Positions 16,231-24,518 of a stretch of 64,000 nt of DNA are shown one piece after another; the first letter of the stretch is position 1; each line of letters starts with the position of its first letter. Source of the stretch: an uncultured Prolixibacteraceae bacterium (GTDB taxonomy: Bacteria > Bacteroidota > Bacteroidia > Bacteroidales > Prolixibacteraceae); NCBI GenBank assembly GCA_903834475.1, contig CAILJH010000035.1:1-64000 (forward strand), given 5' to 3'. Both the position numbers and the translations under genes were made by a program. The notes below the pieces were generated by a model. It was given only the letters and a program-made list of their open reading frames with translations. It was not told where the DNA came from and did not search any database.

Positions 16231-16923
16231 ATGGAAATCAGTATTCTGCAATTGCTTGAAGGTGCTCAAAAGGCTCAGGGATTAACCGTTATCATTGATG
16301 TATTCCGCGCTTTTTCTACCGCGTGTTATGCATTTGGCAATGGTATTCAGCGAATTTATCCGGTTGGCAATCTCGAAAGGGCTTATCAGTTAAAGGTCCA
16401 GAATCCGGAATACATCCTGGTTGGTGAACGGAATGAGCAAAAGCCTGAAGGTTTCGATTTTGGAAATTCACCTTCCCAACTCCTGGAAAGTGATTTGAGA
16501 GGGAAAACGATGGTTCATACTACCAGTTCAGGAACCCAGGGAATAGCCAATGCCAAAGGGGCTGATGAAATAATCACCGGAAGCTTTGTGAACGCTTCGG
16601 CAATAATCAGGTATATCCGGAAACAGAATCCTGAGAAAGTTTCGTTGGTTTGCATGGGATACAGTTGCGAGTATCCGACTGATGAAGACACGCTTTTAGC
16701 AGTTTATATAAAGAACGAACTCGAAGGAATACCCAATGATTTCGAAGCGATGGTTGAAGTAATTAGAAATGGCGATGGTGCCCGTTTCTTTGCTCCGGAA
16801 AAGCAGGAGTGGGCTCCGTCAGCAGACTTCGACCTGTGCCTCTCGCTCAACCGTTTCGATTTTGTGCTGAAAGTTGAGCAGGTAAACGGAATCAATTATT
16901 TGCAGCAGATAAGCCTCCCCTAA
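16231..16923 (+). CDS. comB: 2-phosphosulfolactate phosphatase family protein (ComB)
   Basis: 230 residues matching the ComB phosphatase family, whose founding member dephosphorylates 2-phosphosulfolactate in coenzyme M synthesis. Family landmarks: VIIDVFRAFSTACYAFGNG near the N terminus, GERNEQKPEGFDFGNSP, then the HTTSSGTQGI loop and the CMGYSCEYPTDED acidic site. ComB homologues are widespread in bacteria that lack coenzyme M, so the bacterial substrate is uncertain. The last codons and stop (Leu-Pro-stop) lie inside a dispersed CCCCT-type repeat that continues to about 16944. Divergent from the secreted-protein gene, with an inverted repeat in the shared upstream region. Confidence 0.85.
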   Translation: MEISILQLLEGAQKAQGLTVIIDVFRAFSTACYAFGNGIQRIYPVGNLERAYQLKVQNPEYILVGERNEQKPEGFDFGNSPSQLLESDLRGKTMVHTTSSGTQGIANAKGADEIITGSFVNASAIIRYIRKQNPEKVSLVCMGYSCEYPTDEDTLLAVYIKNELEGIPNDFEAMVEVIRNGDGARFFAPEKQEWAPSADFDLCLSLNRFDFVLKVEQVNGINYLQQISLP

Positions 16924-16944
16924 ATCCCCTCCAAAGGAGAGGAC
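16915..16944. repeat. CCCCT-type dispersed repeat overlapping the comB stop
   Basis: CCTCCCCTAAATCCCCT faces AGGAGAGGACTTT, forming a small hairpin. The same type of element recurs at 40256, 40405, 59843, 60166 and 60864. Here it supplies the comB stop codon. Confidence 0.7.
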
Positions 16945-16993
16945 TTTAAAAGTACATTTTATAATGTAAATGACTCAACAGTAAATACATGAT

Positions 16994-18166
16994 ATGAAAA
17001 TATACAATTTTGATGAACTGATTGACCGGTCAGGAACCAATACGGTCAAATACGATGGCCGGAAATCATTCTTCGGAAATCCTGATGTATTGCCGCTTTG
17101 GGTTGCCGATATGGATTTCAGAACGCCTGATTTTATCATGGAAGCAATCCGGAATCGAGCCGAACACGATCTGTTTGGATACACTTTCCGACCGGAGTCC
17201 TATTCTCAATCGATCGTTAGTTGGTTAAAGCGCCGTCACAACTGGGATATCAAACCCGAATGGATTTCGTTTAGCCCGGGAGTTGTTGCCGGTCTGACCA
17301 TGGCCATCGAAGCCTTATCGAAACCCGGCGATGGAGTGATCATCCAGCCACCGGTTTATTTTCCGTTTTTTGATTCTGTAAAAGGTACTGGCCGCGAGAT
17401 GATTGAAAATCCACTTCGGTTAGAAAATGGCCGGTATTATTTTGATCTGGAAGATTTAAAAAACAAAATCACTCCAAATACCCGGCTGTTGCTGCTCAGT
17501 AATCCACAGAATCCGGGAGGAATGGCCTGGAGCGAACAGGAGTTGACCGACCTGGCTCAGATTTGTCTGGAAAATAAAGTGGTGATTATTTCCGATGAAA
17601 TTCACTCTGACTTGATTTTTGACGGACACAAGTTCACGCCATTGGCAGGAATTTCTGAGGAAATTGCCCAAAACTGCATTACATGCATGGCGCCCAGCAA
17701 AACCTTTAACACTGCCGGACTGACCACTTCGTATCTGATAATTCCGAATAAAAGGCACTTCGTGGCTTACGAGCGGGTCATGCGGCTTCCGCATTTGCAC
17801 ATGGGCAATATTTTCGGAACCGTTGCCCTCGAAGCGGCCTATACTCATGGTGATGAATGGCTTGCCCAATTACTGAAATACCTTCAGGAAAACTATGCAT
17901 TTCTGGAACGGTTTTTTCAGGAGAACTTACCTGAAGTGAAAGTCATGCGGCCTGAGGCTACCTACCTGATCTGGCTCGATTTTTCAGCATTTGGCCTGAC
18001 TGATGAGGCTTTGAGCCAGAAACTGATTGACGGCGGTGTCGGATTGAATCGTGGGGTACAGTTTGGAAAGCAGGGCAGCGGTTATATGCGGATGAATATT
18101 GGCTGTCCCCGTTCAGTTCTGCAGGAAGCATTCGATCGCATTGCAAAAGCGTTTAGAAATTCATAA
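16994..18166 (+). CDS. PatB/MalY-type PLP-dependent C-S lyase
   Basis: Fold type I aminotransferase-superfamily protein, 390 residues, matching the MalY/PatB cystathionine beta-lyase family. Landmarks: ADMDF at the N terminus, NPGG and SDEIHSDL (PLP Asp and Tyr-pocket region), and the Schiff-base lysine in APSKTFNTAG. Expected to split cystathionine or cysteine conjugates to a thiol, pyruvate and ammonia. Some family members act instead as aminotransferases, so the exact reaction is open. It starts 70 bases after comB on the same strand, across a repeat, and may be separately transcribed. Confidence 0.92.
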   Translation: MKIYNFDELIDRSGTNTVKYDGRKSFFGNPDVLPLWVADMDFRTPDFIMEAIRNRAEHDLFGYTFRPESYSQSIVSWLKRRHNWDIKPEWISFSPGVVAGLTMAIEALSKPGDGVIIQPPVYFPFFDSVKGTGREMIENPLRLENGRYYFDLEDLKNKITPNTRLLLLSNPQNPGGMAWSEQELTDLAQICLENKVVIISDEIHSDLIFDGHKFTPLAGISEEIAQNCITCMAPSKTFNTAGLTTSYLIIPNKRHFVAYERVMRLPHLHMGNIFGTVALEAAYTHGDEWLAQLLKYLQENYAFLERFFQENLPEVKVMRPEATYLIWLDFSAFGLTDEALSQKLIDGGVGLNRGVQFGKQGSGYMRMNIGCPRSVLQEAFDRIAKAFRNS

Positions 18167-18233
18167 TCGAAGCCGCAAGACAAACCGGTTGAAAAACACT
18201 ACTGTTGTGTTGACTGGATCCTGACAAGCCCCT

Positions 18234-18323
18234 GTCACCCCGAATTTATTTCGGGGTCTCATTCTATTCTGGGATGCCGAAACAAGCCTTCGATGTGAGC
18301 TCAGTCGAACGTTCGGCATGACG
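18234..18323. repeat. dispersed composite palindrome
   Basis: CCCCGAATTTATTTCGGGG forms a hairpin at the left, and GGGATGCCGAA...TTCGGCATGACG closes the element. Inside lies CTTCGATGTGAGCTCAGTCGAA, a palindrome found again in the opposite orientation at 54265-54287. The outer ends (GTCA...TGAC) are inverted, as in the 40313-40380 copy. It occupies most of the gap between the lyase and the acyltransferase. Confidence 0.75.
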
Positions 18324-18425
18324 CAACATCAAAAGTTTGTAAACAGGACACGATTTAGATGAAGCGTTAAAAACTTAAAATATTTTGAATTACTTTGCTG
18401 AAGGAAAAATGAATTCTCTGCTATA

Positions 18426-19160
18426 ATGAAAAAATTACTTTCCTATCTCCTGACTCCCATTTACTGGTTAATCTTTGGAATTCTGTTGCTTGTTTTTCAT
18501 CCCATCCAAATCGTTACCCGATGGATTTGGGGCTATCCGGTACGAAAACGAATGGTTGACGGACTGAATTTTGGCTTGCTTTACGGGTTGCAGGTTTTGG
18601 GTACCCGAATTACCTATCGCGGGATGGAAAAGATTCCGCTAAATCGCCCGCTGATTATTGTAGCCAATCACTCAAGCACCATAGACATCCCAGCGGTAAT
18701 TGTTGGCTTCCGGAAAAACCATCCGAAATTTATCTCGAAAATTGAATTGGCAAAAGGAATTCCGAGCATTTCATATAACCTGCGACATGGCGGATCGGTG
18801 CTGATCGACCGCAAAAATCCGAGAAAGGCTGTCAAGGATATTTTAACCCTGGGGAAACACATCGAAGCCAACAATTATGCAGCCTGTATTTTTCCGGAAG
18901 GAACACGCAGCCGTGACGGGAAAATCAAACATTTTATGCCGGCCGGAATTGCCTCGCTTATCAAATCCTCTCCTTCCGCATTGGTTGTTCCTTTTGCCAT
19001 CGACGGCATGTATGAACTGATGAAAAACGGTTCATACCCGATGACTTTTGGCGTTCATCTGAAAATGACCGCATTTGATCCGATCGATCCGAAAGGAATG
19101 GACCACACCGAACTGGCCCAGAAGATAGAGGACATGATCCGAAAGGAATTGGGAAGGTAG
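18426..19160 (+). CDS. 1-acyl-glycerol-3-phosphate acyltransferase (PlsC-like)
   Basis: 244-residue membrane-bound acyltransferase of the PlsC family, transferring an acyl chain to a lysophospholipid at the inner membrane. A hydrophobic segment at 5-30 anchors it. Catalytic HX4D is NHSSTID with His82 and Asp87; the phosphate-binding FPEGTR is at 156-161. KFISKIELAK and GGSVLIDRK are typical blocks III and IV. It is probably the cell's phospholipid PlsC, distinct from the shorter acyltransferase in the carotenoid cluster. A dispersed repeat precedes it. Confidence 0.92.
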   Translation: MKKLLSYLLTPIYWLIFGILLLVFHPIQIVTRWIWGYPVRKRMVDGLNFGLLYGLQVLGTRITYRGMEKIPLNRPLIIVANHSSTIDIPAVIVGFRKNHPKFISKIELAKGIPSISYNLRHGGSVLIDRKNPRKAVKDILTLGKHIEANNYAACIFPEGTRSRDGKIKHFMPAGIASLIKSSPSALVVPFAIDGMYELMKNGSYPMTFGVHLKMTAFDPIDPKGMDHTELAQKIEDMIRKELGR

Positions 19161-19236
19161 AAAGTCGCAACTGGCAGTTGCTGTGATTAGTGATTAGTTA
19201 TGACGGATTATTGCTTCAACTGATCATAAATTTTCC

Positions 19237-19244
19237 TAAATTTG
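19237..19244 (+). promoter_or_regulatory. minus-seven box TAAATTTG
   Basis: Exact TAnnTTTG box 60 bases before the ATG at 19304 and inside the longer open frame that begins at 19190; it favours the 19304 start. Confidence 0.45.
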
Positions 19245-19303
19245 TAGAGAGAAATAATTTAAGGTATTCCGGCAATGCATTTCCACCCAAAAAAACAAAA
19301 CCG

Positions 19304-20596
19304 ATGAAGTTTTTCACCTTGCTTTTAGTCCTTAGCTTTTTCTCTGTCTTTCTGCTTAAGCAGGCCTATTCACAGGATATGAAGGAAAGCCACTCCTTCA
19401 AAATTACCGGCAAAACAAAACTGCCTATCTTCCCAAACTCTCCGCAATTAAAAGCGGTAGAGTATGATCCCGATAGCCCTGACCACCTTTTTATCTCCTA
19501 TTTCAACAAGGAAGGGATTGTTACAGCAAAAAGACAGTTTCAGTTTAAAGGGAATAAATTCAATCTTGCCAATCTTCCTGATTATTTGATTAACAATACT
19601 TTAATTACCGATGGAGCTCAAATTGGCTATAGTGAAGATGGATCTATAATAGACCAGGAAATAATTAAGAATGGAATTTTACAGCAAAAAATCACTTTTT
19701 ACCCCAACGGGAAAAAGAAGCTTTTATCATCAGGTGATGAAAAAATCCGGAACGGAGAATGCAAAATGTGGTATTCCAATGGCCAATTGAGTTTTTCCGG
19801 AAATTATATAAACGACCTCAAGGATGGTGAATTTCAACTGTTTGATGAATATGGGTCTTCAATCAGAAAAGGTGTTTATCAGGATGGGAAGCTCGTTTCG
19901 GGAGAGACCGTGGTTCAGGATAAAATTTATACAAATACCAATAAACCAGCAGAATACATTAATGGCGAAGAAGCGTTTAATCAATATCTGAAAACAAAAT
20001 CAGGAGAAATTGAAAGTTTAAAAAACATTACCGGTGAGAAGAAAATAACAGTAAAACTTTTGGTTGATAAAATGGGGAAAGGTGTAAAACTGGAAGAAGT
20101 ATCGGAAACAAACCCTCAAGAACTCGAATTTATAATTGCTTTTTTTAAAGAAATGCCTGAATTTTCCCCGGCATTAGTTGAAGATATGCCGGTTGACAGC
20201 GAATTGAAACTTTATCTGGTGCTTTCGGGAGAAGGCTTAAAACTGTTTTCAGCAAAACCATCAGACGTCTATTTTAGCGCCGATCAAATGCCGGAATTCC
20301 CCGGTGGACTTGCAGAGATGAGGAAGTTTCTGGCAACACGCCTAAGATACCCGATTGAAGCGTTAAAGGGAGGAATCAAGGGAAAAGTATTGGTCAATTT
20401 TGTGATCGATGAGTCGGGAGTTATCTCCGATATCAAAATATTTCAGGGAGTGCATCCTTCGCTAAACTATGAAGCGCTGAGAGTGGTCAATCTGATGCCT
20501 AAATGGGAACCCGGACGGATAAAAGGCAAGCCAGTGAAAATGTCGTTTACGGTTCCAATCATTTTCAATACTGTCGTTTACGAGAATAATGAATGA
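19304..20596 (+). CDS. secreted MORN-repeat protein with TonB C-terminal domain
   Basis: 430 residues from the ATG at 19304, chosen because a clear signal peptide (MKFFTLLLVLSFFSVFLL, cleavage near AYSQ) begins there and a promoter box lies within the longer frame. Middle part: MORN-type units such as NGECKMWYSNGQLSFSGNY and DGEFQLFDEYGS. C terminus: a TonB C-terminal domain of about 90 residues from MPEFPGGLAEMRKFLATRLR to the end, with YPIEAL, GKVLVNFVIDESGVI and VPIIF. There is no inner-membrane anchor after processing, so it is unlikely to act as an ordinary energy transducer. A role in envelope stress or cell-surface assembly is possible but not shown. Confidence 0.8.
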   Translation: MKFFTLLLVLSFFSVFLLKQAYSQDMKESHSFKITGKTKLPIFPNSPQLKAVEYDPDSPDHLFISYFNKEGIVTAKRQFQFKGNKFNLANLPDYLINNTLITDGAQIGYSEDGSIIDQEIIKNGILQQKITFYPNGKKKLLSSGDEKIRNGECKMWYSNGQLSFSGNYINDLKDGEFQLFDEYGSSIRKGVYQDGKLVSGETVVQDKIYTNTNKPAEYINGEEAFNQYLKTKSGEIESLKNITGEKKITVKLLVDKMGKGVKLEEVSETNPQELEFIIAFFKEMPEFSPALVEDMPVDSELKLYLVLSGEGLKLFSAKPSDVYFSADQMPEFPGGLAEMRKFLATRLRYPIEALKGGIKGKVLVNFVIDESGVISDIKIFQGVHPSLNYEALRVVNLMPKWEPGRIKGKPVKMSFTVPIIFNTVVYENNE

Positions 20597-20652
20597 ATTC
20601 CAAACAAGCCAAATACCTTCGATTCAATTTGACAGAATCGTCGCCTGCCTTT

Positions 20653-21399
20653 TTATTTCCCATTCATATAATCCGCTCCAACAAATTGTTTGATCCAATC
20701 CATCGAACCGTAATCTTTTTTCATTTCCTGTAGAAATGCATTCGCTTCGGCAGCCTGGTTTGTTTCGTAAAGAGCTTTTAGGATGAAAGCGTGAAGAAGC
20801 ATTTTTTGCCAGTCGCAAGGCGGCGAATTTTGCGCATCCATCAGCTTCAGCGCCTTGCGATAATAGCTAAGTGCTTCCTTTTTATCACCTCCAAAAACTG
20901 CCGGGCGATACATCAGCGAGTTGCCTTTTTCGATGTAACCCATCGGTTCAGCGGCGTCGAGTTCGATGGCTTTATCGACGTGATACATGCTTTTTGGTCC
21001 CAGAAAAGGAGCTTTGTAGGGAGCCAGCGAGATCTTGTAACCGTAAAGCGCACCCGAGATGCTGTGGATATGCGCATTGTTGGGGTATTTCTCCAAAAGT
21101 TTCTCTAAGTAAACGTCAGCCTTTTCAACGTAAACTCTGGCCTGGTCTTTATTTTTTGCGCCGATCTCGTATCCAACCATGCCGTACATGGCCTTCACCA
21201 TTTCGGTCTGCCAGGCCACATCAGCTGATTTTGCATTTTCCATTTCGGTAATCAGTCCGGGCCACGGAGCCATATTTCCGGCACGATAACTTTCAAAAAA
21301 AGCACACTGGTAATAGGTCAGGTCTTTTTTTTGAGCGGTTGCAGCAAGAATGGTGAAAGTAAACAGGACAAGAAATTGGATTTTTTTTGGAACTACCAT
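20653..21399 (-). CDS. secreted TPR-like protein of unknown function
   Basis: 248 residues with an N-terminal signal peptide (KIQFLVLFTFTILAATAQ, cut near residue 22). The mature part is all helical, with repeats such as DQARVYVEKADVYLEKLLEKYPNNAHI, then a membership in the tetratricopeptide type: PMGYIEKGNSLMYRPAVFGG and KEALSYYRKALKLMDAQ read as degenerate TPR helices. Such proteins in Bacteroidota are periplasmic and usually bind partner proteins. No enzyme motif is visible. It is convergent with the TonB-domain gene (about 56 bases between stops) and lies downstream of a short AT-rich gap next to the carotenoid operon, with no link to that pathway evident. Confidence 0.7.
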   Translation of the reverse strand: MVVPKKIQFLVLFTFTILAATAQKKDLTYYQCAFFESYRAGNMAPWPGLITEMENAKSADVAWQTEMVKAMYGMVGYEIGAKNKDQARVYVEKADVYLEKLLEKYPNNAHIHSISGALYGYKISLAPYKAPFLGPKSMYHVDKAIELDAAEPMGYIEKGNSLMYRPAVFGGDKKEALSYYRKALKLMDAQNSPPCDWQKMLLHAFILKALYETNQAAEANAFLQEMKKDYGSMDWIKQFVGADYMNGK

Positions 21400-21494
21400 T
21401 TTAGGTGTTTTATATATTTTCTACCACAGAGTTCGCAACGTTTACGCAGAGATTTGCATTTCTGTGATTTCAACTCTGTTTCAACTCTGTTTTC

Positions 21495-22595
21495 TCAGTG
21501 GTTAAATTGTATTCTTCTTCCTTTCCAGATTGTTTCTTTTTTCACTCTCCGGAAAATATTGTAAAAAGCAACGATTGTAAAACTAATCATCTGGAACGGA
21601 TGTGCAAACAGTGACAATCCAATATTTTGGTGGCTGGCTATAGCAACCAGAATTCGGTTGACAATGACAAGGCCTGCAAACAGGCATAAAAACGTCCATC
21701 CAAAAACTGCCCAAACGATTACCGGACCGATACAAATCAAAAGCCAGAAACCGATCATGATGATCCTCGAACTGCCGAAATACTCGTGAATATTGCGCGA
21801 GAAACCAAGAACTGCTTCATCGAAATGCCTGTACATCCGGCAGAAAATATCGCTGTTTCCCAATAAAACGGCAATTTTCATTCCTTTGGCTTTCATCAAT
21901 CGTGCCAGACGAATGTCTTCCACATTTTGATTCCGGACCTTCGAATGCCATTGATTCATGCGGTAATTTTCTGCTTCGAACATCATGAACTGCCCGTTAG
22001 CTGCCGAAAGCGATGAAAACCTGTTTTTCTGCACGAGAATCATGGGCAGTAAACTTTGAAGAATCCAGTTCATCAGCGGAACGGTAATCCATTCAGCCAG
22101 TGATTCCATGCGCTGCTGCGGAAAAACCGATAAAAGCGACAATTGCTTTTCCTGAAAAAAGGCCACTGATTTGGTAATAGCATCCGGACTCAATTCCACA
22201 TCAGCATCCAGAAAAACCAGGTATTTTCCGACTGCTTTTTGTGCTAATTGGTGGCAGGCAAAATTCTTACCCAGCCAATCTTCCGGAAGTTTTTCTCCTG
22301 AAAACCAATGCATCCGCACATCTTCACCGGCAAACCAATTCAGGATTTCCTCTGTGTTGTCCGACGAATGGTCGTTGCAAATCAGCACTTCAAAATCGGG
22401 ATAATCCAACTGCTGAAGGCTGGTTAATAAGCGGCCAATTACAGCTTCTTCGTTTCGTGCCGGAATCAGCAGTGAAATTTTTGGAAATGAAACCGGTTTC
22501 TTATCCGGAAGGTGAAGTCCCGGGAAGGAATTCAACAGCGAAATAAACGTCCGGACTGCCAGAAAAATCAGTACAAAACCAGCCAGGATTTCCAT
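21495..22595 (-). CDS. family 2 glycosyltransferase, carotenoid cluster (CruC-like)
   Basis: 366-residue GT-A-fold glycosyltransferase with a membrane-anchoring N terminus (residues 1-23) and three to four C-terminal hydrophobic helices. Donor-site features: SLLIPARNEE, CNDHSSDNT and the DXD-like LVFLDADVEL; the ED-x-LA acceptor region is VEDIRLARLMKAKG. It is the last gene of the overlapping carotenoid operon, its ATG sharing one base with the preceding stop (TAATG). The context suggests that it adds a sugar to a tertiary hydroxyl on a carotenoid, the role of CruC in green sulfur bacteria; that specific role is inference. CrtQ-type transferases are an alternative name for the same activity class. 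Confidence 0.82.
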   Translation of the reverse strand: MEILAGFVLIFLAVRTFISLLNSFPGLHLPDKKPVSFPKISLLIPARNEEAVIGRLLTSLQQLDYPDFEVLICNDHSSDNTEEILNWFAGEDVRMHWFSGEKLPEDWLGKNFACHQLAQKAVGKYLVFLDADVELSPDAITKSVAFFQEKQLSLLSVFPQQRMESLAEWITVPLMNWILQSLLPMILVQKNRFSSLSAANGQFMMFEAENYRMNQWHSKVRNQNVEDIRLARLMKAKGMKIAVLLGNSDIFCRMYRHFDEAVLGFSRNIHEYFGSSRIIMIGFWLLICIGPVIVWAVFGWTFLCLFAGLVIVNRILVAIASHQNIGLSLFAHPFQMISFTIVAFYNIFRRVKKETIWKGRRIQFNH

Positions 22596-23194
22596 CAGGG
22601 AGTTTGTTTTAAAATGCAGGATTGGTAAAAAGAATGGTAGGCCAATTCGATGGCTTCTGCCGTTCGTTCTCCGGAATAATTTTTCAGGTAAATGCGTATT
22701 TCAGGACGCGCCTGACTGAAATGATCGACGAGAACCACTGCCAGTGCAATCAGCGAATGTCCTGTAAGCCGGGCAAAGCCTTGCTGAAATTTAAAGTTCT
22801 GCTGATGGTGAGAAGTGATTTCGCCCGAAGGATAAATGGTAACCACATTTTGCGGATCATTTAAAAGTTCGCTGGCATACGTGAGTGATTCGATCAGATC
22901 CCGACTGCTTTTGCGAACTGAAAACACTCCGCAACGCGTCAGAAACATCCGTTTGGCCAATTCTTCTTCCAGCATCATCACATGAAATTTTCGCCGGAAG
23001 ATTTTATTGCACAAATACATCGACCAGTATCCGTCGTAATAACTGAAATGGTTTTGCAGCAGAAGAACCGATTGTCCTTCAGGAAAAACATCATCGCAAA
23101 TCACGCTGATTTTGCGGAAATGAATTTTTTGCAGCACCCTGAACCAGGAACTGTAAAACCATAGCCATGCCGGATGATATCGTGCTTTTATCAT
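22595..23194 (-). CDS. acyltransferase of the carotenoid cluster (CruD-like)
   Basis: 199-residue lysophospholipid-acyltransferase-fold protein. Catalytic HX4D is QNHFSYYD, and IYPSGEI replaces the FPEG block. It lacks a strong anchor but has amphipathic hydrophobic N-terminal segments. It overlaps the ketolase gene by 4 bases and the glycosyltransferase by 1, so it is translated with them. An acyltransferase beside a glycosyltransferase in a carotenoid locus suggests acylation of a carotenoid sugar, as CruD does. A general phospholipid acyltransferase is the alternative, but a separate PlsC gene exists at 18426. Confidence 0.8.
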   Translation of the reverse strand: MIKARYHPAWLWFYSSWFRVLQKIHFRKISVICDDVFPEGQSVLLLQNHFSYYDGYWSMYLCNKIFRRKFHVMMLEEELAKRMFLTRCGVFSVRKSSRDLIESLTYASELLNDPQNVVTIYPSGEITSHHQQNFKFQQGFARLTGHSLIALAVVLVDHFSQARPEIRIYLKNYSGERTAEAIELAYHSFYQSCILKQTP

Positions 23195-23871
23195 TGCGCC
23201 TGTTTTTTAGTCTGATACAATTTCCACCACGGAATATGAGGCCATTCGTGGTGTTCGTAATGATAGCCAAAAAAGTAACACGATAACATGGCCCACCAGT
23301 TCGGTCCTTTTTGTGACCGGGAATTGTGCGGCAACATGGTCTCGGTATGCGGCAAGCGGTGAGGCCGGTATGTTCCGAAGTAGAACAGCTGAAAAGTGGC
23401 CAGAATAGATGGCAGAATCCAGAAAAGAATCAGGTTCCATTGATCCACCCAAATATGCAGGATGTTAAACAACAATGCCATAATAATGATCTGCCACCAG
23501 CTGATGTAATTTTTCATGAACGAAAACCACCAAAGCCAGAAATTCTGAGAATGCACCGAATAATCCGGATCAGCCGCTTCACCAGGAAACTGATGGTGTA
23601 ATTGATGTTTTTCAAGAAGCCTGGAAAAAGAAAGGGCCGCAAAAAGTCGGGTTGCCAGTCGTCCAATCTTTTTGTTTATGGCTTTGTCCGGCGAAACCAA
23701 TCCATGCATGGCATCGTGTGCCGTGATAAAAAGTCCGGTGTACAAATAGGTTTGAATGGCCATGTGAACCAGAATTATCGGTGAAGCAGACGACAAATCA
23801 ACGAGGATCAGCAGGTAAAGGAGGTGAAAAGCCCAGAGTAAAATTACCGTCAATGCAATCACAAGTCCCAT
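23191..23871 (-). CDS. crtW: beta-carotene ketolase (CrtW-type)
   Basis: 226-residue integral membrane di-iron enzyme of the fatty acid hydroxylase/desaturase superfamily. The three histidine clusters are HDAMH, HQLHHQFPGE and YHYEHHEWPHIPWW, and FGTYRPHR is a CrtW hallmark. Expected to introduce a 4-keto group into a beta-ionone ring. Four predicted transmembrane helices. It overlaps the cruF frame by 13 bases upstream and the acyltransferase by 4 bases downstream. A lycopene cyclase, needed to make its ring substrate, is not in the window. Confident because of the FGTY and HHEWP motifs. Confidence 0.9.
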   Translation of the reverse strand: MGLVIALTVILLWAFHLLYLLILVDLSSASPIILVHMAIQTYLYTGLFITAHDAMHGLVSPDKAINKKIGRLATRLFAALSFSRLLEKHQLHHQFPGEAADPDYSVHSQNFWLWWFSFMKNYISWWQIIIMALLFNILHIWVDQWNLILFWILPSILATFQLFYFGTYRPHRLPHTETMLPHNSRSQKGPNWWAMLSCYFFGYHYEHHEWPHIPWWKLYQTKKQAQ

Positions 23872-24518
23872 AATGGAGTTCGTATTAAAAGGTTCAGGAC
23901 CAGAAAGAAAACGACCTGCATCAGGATAAGCACACCGGCAATCCGGTTGTTCAGTTCGATTTTCAGGATACGAATCATCAGAAAAATAAATCCGGAAATC
24001 AGAAACCAGTCGGTATAATTTTTTAGCGGAATCTGATCATTCGTCCAGCTCCACATTCCGGTTGCAATGGCCACTGGTTCCATGATCCAGTCGAAAGCAA
24101 CCATTGTTGCAGCGCCAATCACCGGAAAATACCAGTTATTCCGAATGTTTGTAGAAAGCGAAGCAATGCAATAGATGAGTACCAGCCAGTTGAGCCCGAT
24201 GATTAGCGGAGTATTCCAGAGTTTCAATCCGAGAGTATCTCCATAACTATAGGCTCCGAAAAGTCGTTGTGTGTTCACACCAATCAGTTCGGCAATAAAG
24301 CCGGTAAGGGCAATGGCAGCAAAAAAAATCCAGTTTTTCAGGCTTTTTGATTCCTGAAACCAGAGCAGCAAAACGGCAGCCATCACCATTCCAAAAGGAG
24401 TCAACTGCTGAAATAATGGTCGCAAAGGATGAATCAGGAACCCGGCAATTCCAACCAGGTACCAGACCACAACGATAATTTTCACCACCTTAACATCCAG
24501 AGTGACCTTCATTTTCAT
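23859..24518 (-). CDS. cruF: carotenoid 1',2'-hydratase (CruF-type)
   Basis: 219-residue membrane protein with about six to seven helices, matching the carotenoid-synthesis family (formerly DUF422) that includes CruF hydratases. Landmarks: FIAELIGVNTQRLFGAYSYG, LKLWNTPLIIGLNWLVLIYC, and VAFDWIMEPVAIATGMWSW followed by PLKNYTDWF. The enzyme adds water across the psi-end double bond, giving a tertiary 1'-hydroxyl. It overlaps crtD by 4 bases and crtW by 13, so the products are made in step. A bacterioruberin-type role is possible, but the ketolase beside it points to a mixed ring/acyclic carotenoid. Confidence 0.87.
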   Translation of the reverse strand: MKMKVTLDVKVVKIIVVVWYLVGIAGFLIHPLRPLFQQLTPFGMVMAAVLLLWFQESKSLKNWIFFAAIALTGFIAELIGVNTQRLFGAYSYGDTLGLKLWNTPLIIGLNWLVLIYCIASLSTNIRNNWYFPVIGAATMVAFDWIMEPVAIATGMWSWTNDQIPLKNYTDWFLISGFIFLMIRILKIELNNRIAGVLILMQVVFFLVLNLLIRTPLWDL

